A stretch of DNA of 8,355 nucleotides from Bacillota bacterium (GTDB taxonomy: Bacteria; Bacillota; Clostridia; Tissierellales; Sedimentibacteraceae). The stretch spans positions 1 through 8,355 of the forward strand of contig JAFACY010000132.1 of assembly GCA_023425285.1 (NCBI GenBank). Reading direction: 5' to 3'. The notes below the pieces were generated by a model. That model was not told where the DNA came from. It did no database searches and saw only the letters and a program-made list of their open reading frames with translations. A program made the position numbers and the translations under genes. Below, piece by piece: positions 6,051 to 8,355 of the stretch (positions are counted from its first letter, which is position 1; every line of letters starts with the position of its first letter).

Positions 6051-8355
6051 TGCAGGAAAAAAACATCGAAGCAAAGTATATCAATACACTTATAGATGAA
6101 GAAATTTCACGCTACTGGAACATAGATCCCGGCAGCGCAAATTCAATTCAGATTTACAGAGCACTTTCGGTTGTAATAAGAGATATACTTCTGAAAAAGC
6201 ATAATCAGTTTAAAAGTCTTGTGAATAAAAATGAACAAAAACAGGTTTATTATATGTGTATGGAGTTTTTAGTGGGAAAATCTCTGAGAAACAACCTGTA
6301 TAACTTGAAAATAGAAAAGGAAACGGAAATTGCTTTAAAGAAATATAATGTTAACTTAAACGAACTATATGCCATAGAAAAGGACCCCGGTCTCGGAAAC
6401 GGTGGTCTTGGGAGGCTGGCATCCTGCTTTATGGATTCTCTGGCAACTCAGGACTATCCTGCAACAGGATTTTCCATAAAGTATGAGTTTGGTCTGTTCA
6501 AGCAAAAAATTATAGACGGATGGCAGACAGAACTGCCGGATGACTGGCTCACAACCTCCGACGTATGGCTTGTCGCAAAGACTGAGGAGCGGGTTATAGT
6601 TAAGTTTGACGGTAAAATCAGAGAGGAATGGACCCCTGACGGCTTGGTGATACATCACGATTATCCTACGGAAATTGAAGCTGTGCCCTATGACATGTTC
6701 ATATCCGGATATGACAGCAATGGGGTGAGCCGGTTACGCCTGTGGGAGTCCAGAAGTCTGAACTCTATAGACATGAATTTATTTTCGCAGGGCGATTACA
6801 TAAGAGCACTGTCTGAGGATGCCATGGCGGAGGCGATATCAAAGGTACTGTACCCTGCCGATAATCATTATGAGGGGAAAATACTGAGGTTAAAGCAGCA
6901 GTATTTCTTAGTTTCGGCATCTGCACAAACGATTATAAAAAAGCATTACAAAAAGTATAAAACTCTGGATAACTTGTATGAAAAGGCTTCAATTCACATA
7001 AATGACACTCATCCCGCACTGATTATCCCTGAGCTTATGCGCATCATGATGGACGATTACGGATATTCGTGGGAAAGGGCGTGGTATATCGTTGTTAACA
7101 CAGTGTCATATACTAACCATACAGTATTGTCCGAGGCTCTGGAAACCTTTGATATAGGCATAGTGAAAACAAAGCTTCCGAGAATTTTTATGATTATATG
7201 CGAAATAAACAGACGCTTTTTACAGGAGGCAGGCTATAAATACAATGACTACAGCAAAGCTGAGCAAATGTCCATATTTGGATATGACAAGGTAAACATG
7301 GCCAATCTGTGTATAATAGGAAGCCATACGGTCAACGGAGTAGCAAAGCTCCATTCCGAAATATTGAAAAGAACCGTGTTTAAAAAGTTTTATGAATACA
7401 GTCCGGATAAATTCATAAATGTTACAAACGGCATAACACACCGAAGGTGGTTAAATCAATCCAACCCGAAACTGAAGGAGCTTATGGACGACCTGATCGG
7501 TCCGGATTATACAAAGCATCCTGCAAAGCTTTCGGAATTAAAAAGATATGTGGATGATGATACGGTTTTAAATAAATTAAATGAAATTAAGTATGAAAAT
7601 AAAAAGCTGCTAGCTGAATTTATTCATAACACATACCAGATATCAGTTGACACAAATTCAATATTTGACATACAGGCAAAAAGGCTGCATGAATATAAGA
7701 GACAGCTTCTGAACGTCCTGAGAATAATAAGTCTTATAATTGATATAAACGAAGGAAACACTGCACATATCAAGCCCGAAACATTTATATTCGCAGCCAA
7801 GGCAGCACCGGGATATTACAGGGCAAAGGAAATCATACAGCTTATAGTTGCATTGAGTGATTATATAAACAAAACTCCGGCTGTCAAGAAGTATATAAAC
7901 GTGGTCTTTGTTGAAAATTACTCCGTATCCCTTGCCGAAATAATAATGCCCGCAGGAGAGCTGAGCGAGCAAATTTCTCTGGCAGGCAAGGAAGCAAGCG
8001 GAACGGGAAATATGAAATTCATGCTCAACGGAGCTGTGACAATCGGTACATATGATGGTGCCAATGTTGAAATTATCAATCAGGTCGGGGAAGAAAACTT
8101 CTTTTTATTCGGCTTAAGAGATTATGAAGTGGAAAGCCTGTGGAAGACAGGATATTCCTCAATACATTATTATCAAAGAAGCTTAAGGTTAAGAAAAATC
8201 ATAGATTTTTTAAACAAGGGCATTCCGTCAAAATCCTTTGAATCAATAAGTAAGTATCTGTTAGGTGATTCTCAGGTCGGTGATCCCTACATGTGCTTTG
8301 CGGATTTTGACAGCTACATGGATGCTCACAGCAATGCATCTTCAATTTATTTCAA
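6050..8355 (+). CDS. glgP: Glycogen/maltodextrin phosphorylase (GT35, PLP-dependent), 3' truncated by the window
   Basis: The enzyme releases glucose-1-phosphate from alpha-glucan chain ends. I translated the frame codon by codon: 768 codons are open from the ATG to the window edge with no stop or frameshift. Family motifs appear in order: EFLVGKSLRNNL at 72-83, EKDPGLGNGGLGRLASCFMD at 110-129, INDTHPAL at 317-324, NVTNGITHRRWL at 457-468, KRLHEYKRQLLN at 544-555, KAAPGYY at 584-590 and EASGTGNMKFMLNGAVTIGT at 648-667. K656 is the expected pyridoxal-phosphate lysine. Bacterial homologues are about 800-830 residues, so only about the last 30-60 are missing. The TAATG junction with glgA places it in the operon. 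Sequence alone does not separate a glycogen from a maltodextrin preference; the operon context favours glycogen. Confidence 0.95.
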   Translation, partial: MQEKNIEAKYINTLIDEEISRYWNIDPGSANSIQIYRALSVVIRDILLKKHNQFKSLVNKNEQKQVYYMCMEFLVGKSLRNNLYNLKIEKETEIALKKYNVNLNELYAIEKDPGLGNGGLGRLASCFMDSLATQDYPATGFSIKYEFGLFKQKIIDGWQTELPDDWLTTSDVWLVAKTEERVIVKFDGKIREEWTPDGLVIHHDYPTEIEAVPYDMFISGYDSNGVSRLRLWESRSLNSIDMNLFSQGDYIRALSEDAMAEAISKVLYPADNHYEGKILRLKQQYFLVSASAQTIIKKHYKKYKTLDNLYEKASIHINDTHPALIIPELMRIMMDDYGYSWERAWYIVVNTVSYTNHTVLSEALETFDIGIVKTKLPRIFMIICEINRRFLQEAGYKYNDYSKAEQMSIFGYDKVNMANLCIIGSHTVNGVAKLHSEILKRTVFKKFYEYSPDKFINVTNGITHRRWLNQSNPKLKELMDDLIGPDYTKHPAKLSELKRYVDDDTVLNKLNEIKYENKKLLAEFIHNTYQISVDTNSIFDIQAKRLHEYKRQLLNVLRIISLIIDINEGNTAHIKPETFIFAAKAAPGYYRAKEIIQLIVALSDYINKTPAVKKYINVVFVENYSVSLAEIIMPAGELSEQISLAGKEASGTGNMKFMLNGAVTIGTYDGANVEIINQVGEENFFLFGLRDYEVESLWKTGYSSIHYYQRSLRLRKIIDFLNKGIPSKSFESISKYLLGDSQVGDPYMCFADFDSYMDAHSNASSIYF

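Noticed and set aside
7658..7972. A 104-codon minus-strand open frame, with similar ones at 6365-6658 and 7220-7441
   Set aside because: They lie opposite conserved phosphorylase motifs in an intact frame and show no family features, so they are shadows of glgP.

Overview
This window carries a compact, co-directional glycogen metabolism operon, all on the + strand. The DNA is A+T-rich, arginine is often encoded by AGA, Shine-Dalgarno sequences are strong, and a glgD gene sits next to glgC. Because GlgC/GlgD pairs are a feature of Bacillota, the source is most likely a member of that phylum, probably class Clostridia. I cannot name a genus.

Layout: bases 1-247 hold the 3' end of an upstream gene for a beta-strand-rich DUF4097-type (putative adhesin) protein. 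Bases 248-418 are intergenic. They contain a 74-bp near-perfect palindrome of a dispersed-repeat type, flanked by a 6-bp direct repeat and ending in a T-run, so it probably also works as a terminator. An extended -10 promoter follows, about 30 bases before glgB. From 419 to the end of the window the genes are glgB (419-2341), glgC (2328-3485), glgD (3487-4605), glgA (4617-6050) and a glycogen phosphorylase gene (6050 to beyond 8355, 3' end missing). The junctions are a 14-base overlap, a 1-base gap, an 11-base gap and a 1-base overlap. This tight packing points to one transcript with translational coupling.

How the genes work together: GlgC makes ADP-glucose from glucose-1-phosphate and ATP, probably as a hetero-oligomer with the catalytically degenerate paralogue GlgD. 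GlgA polymerises the glucose into alpha-1,4 chains, GlgB adds alpha-1,6 branches, and the phosphorylase releases glucose-1-phosphate again. Synthesis and breakdown enzymes are therefore encoded together, so the direction of flux is probably set by enzyme-level control. No debranching enzyme (glgX or pullulanase type) is visible in the window.

The genes themselves are ordinary family members. The points worth a second look are the mobile-looking palindrome, the loss of key residues in GlgD, and a Lys-to-Thr change in the KTGGL motif of GlgA. I see no convincing sign of an undescribed system.
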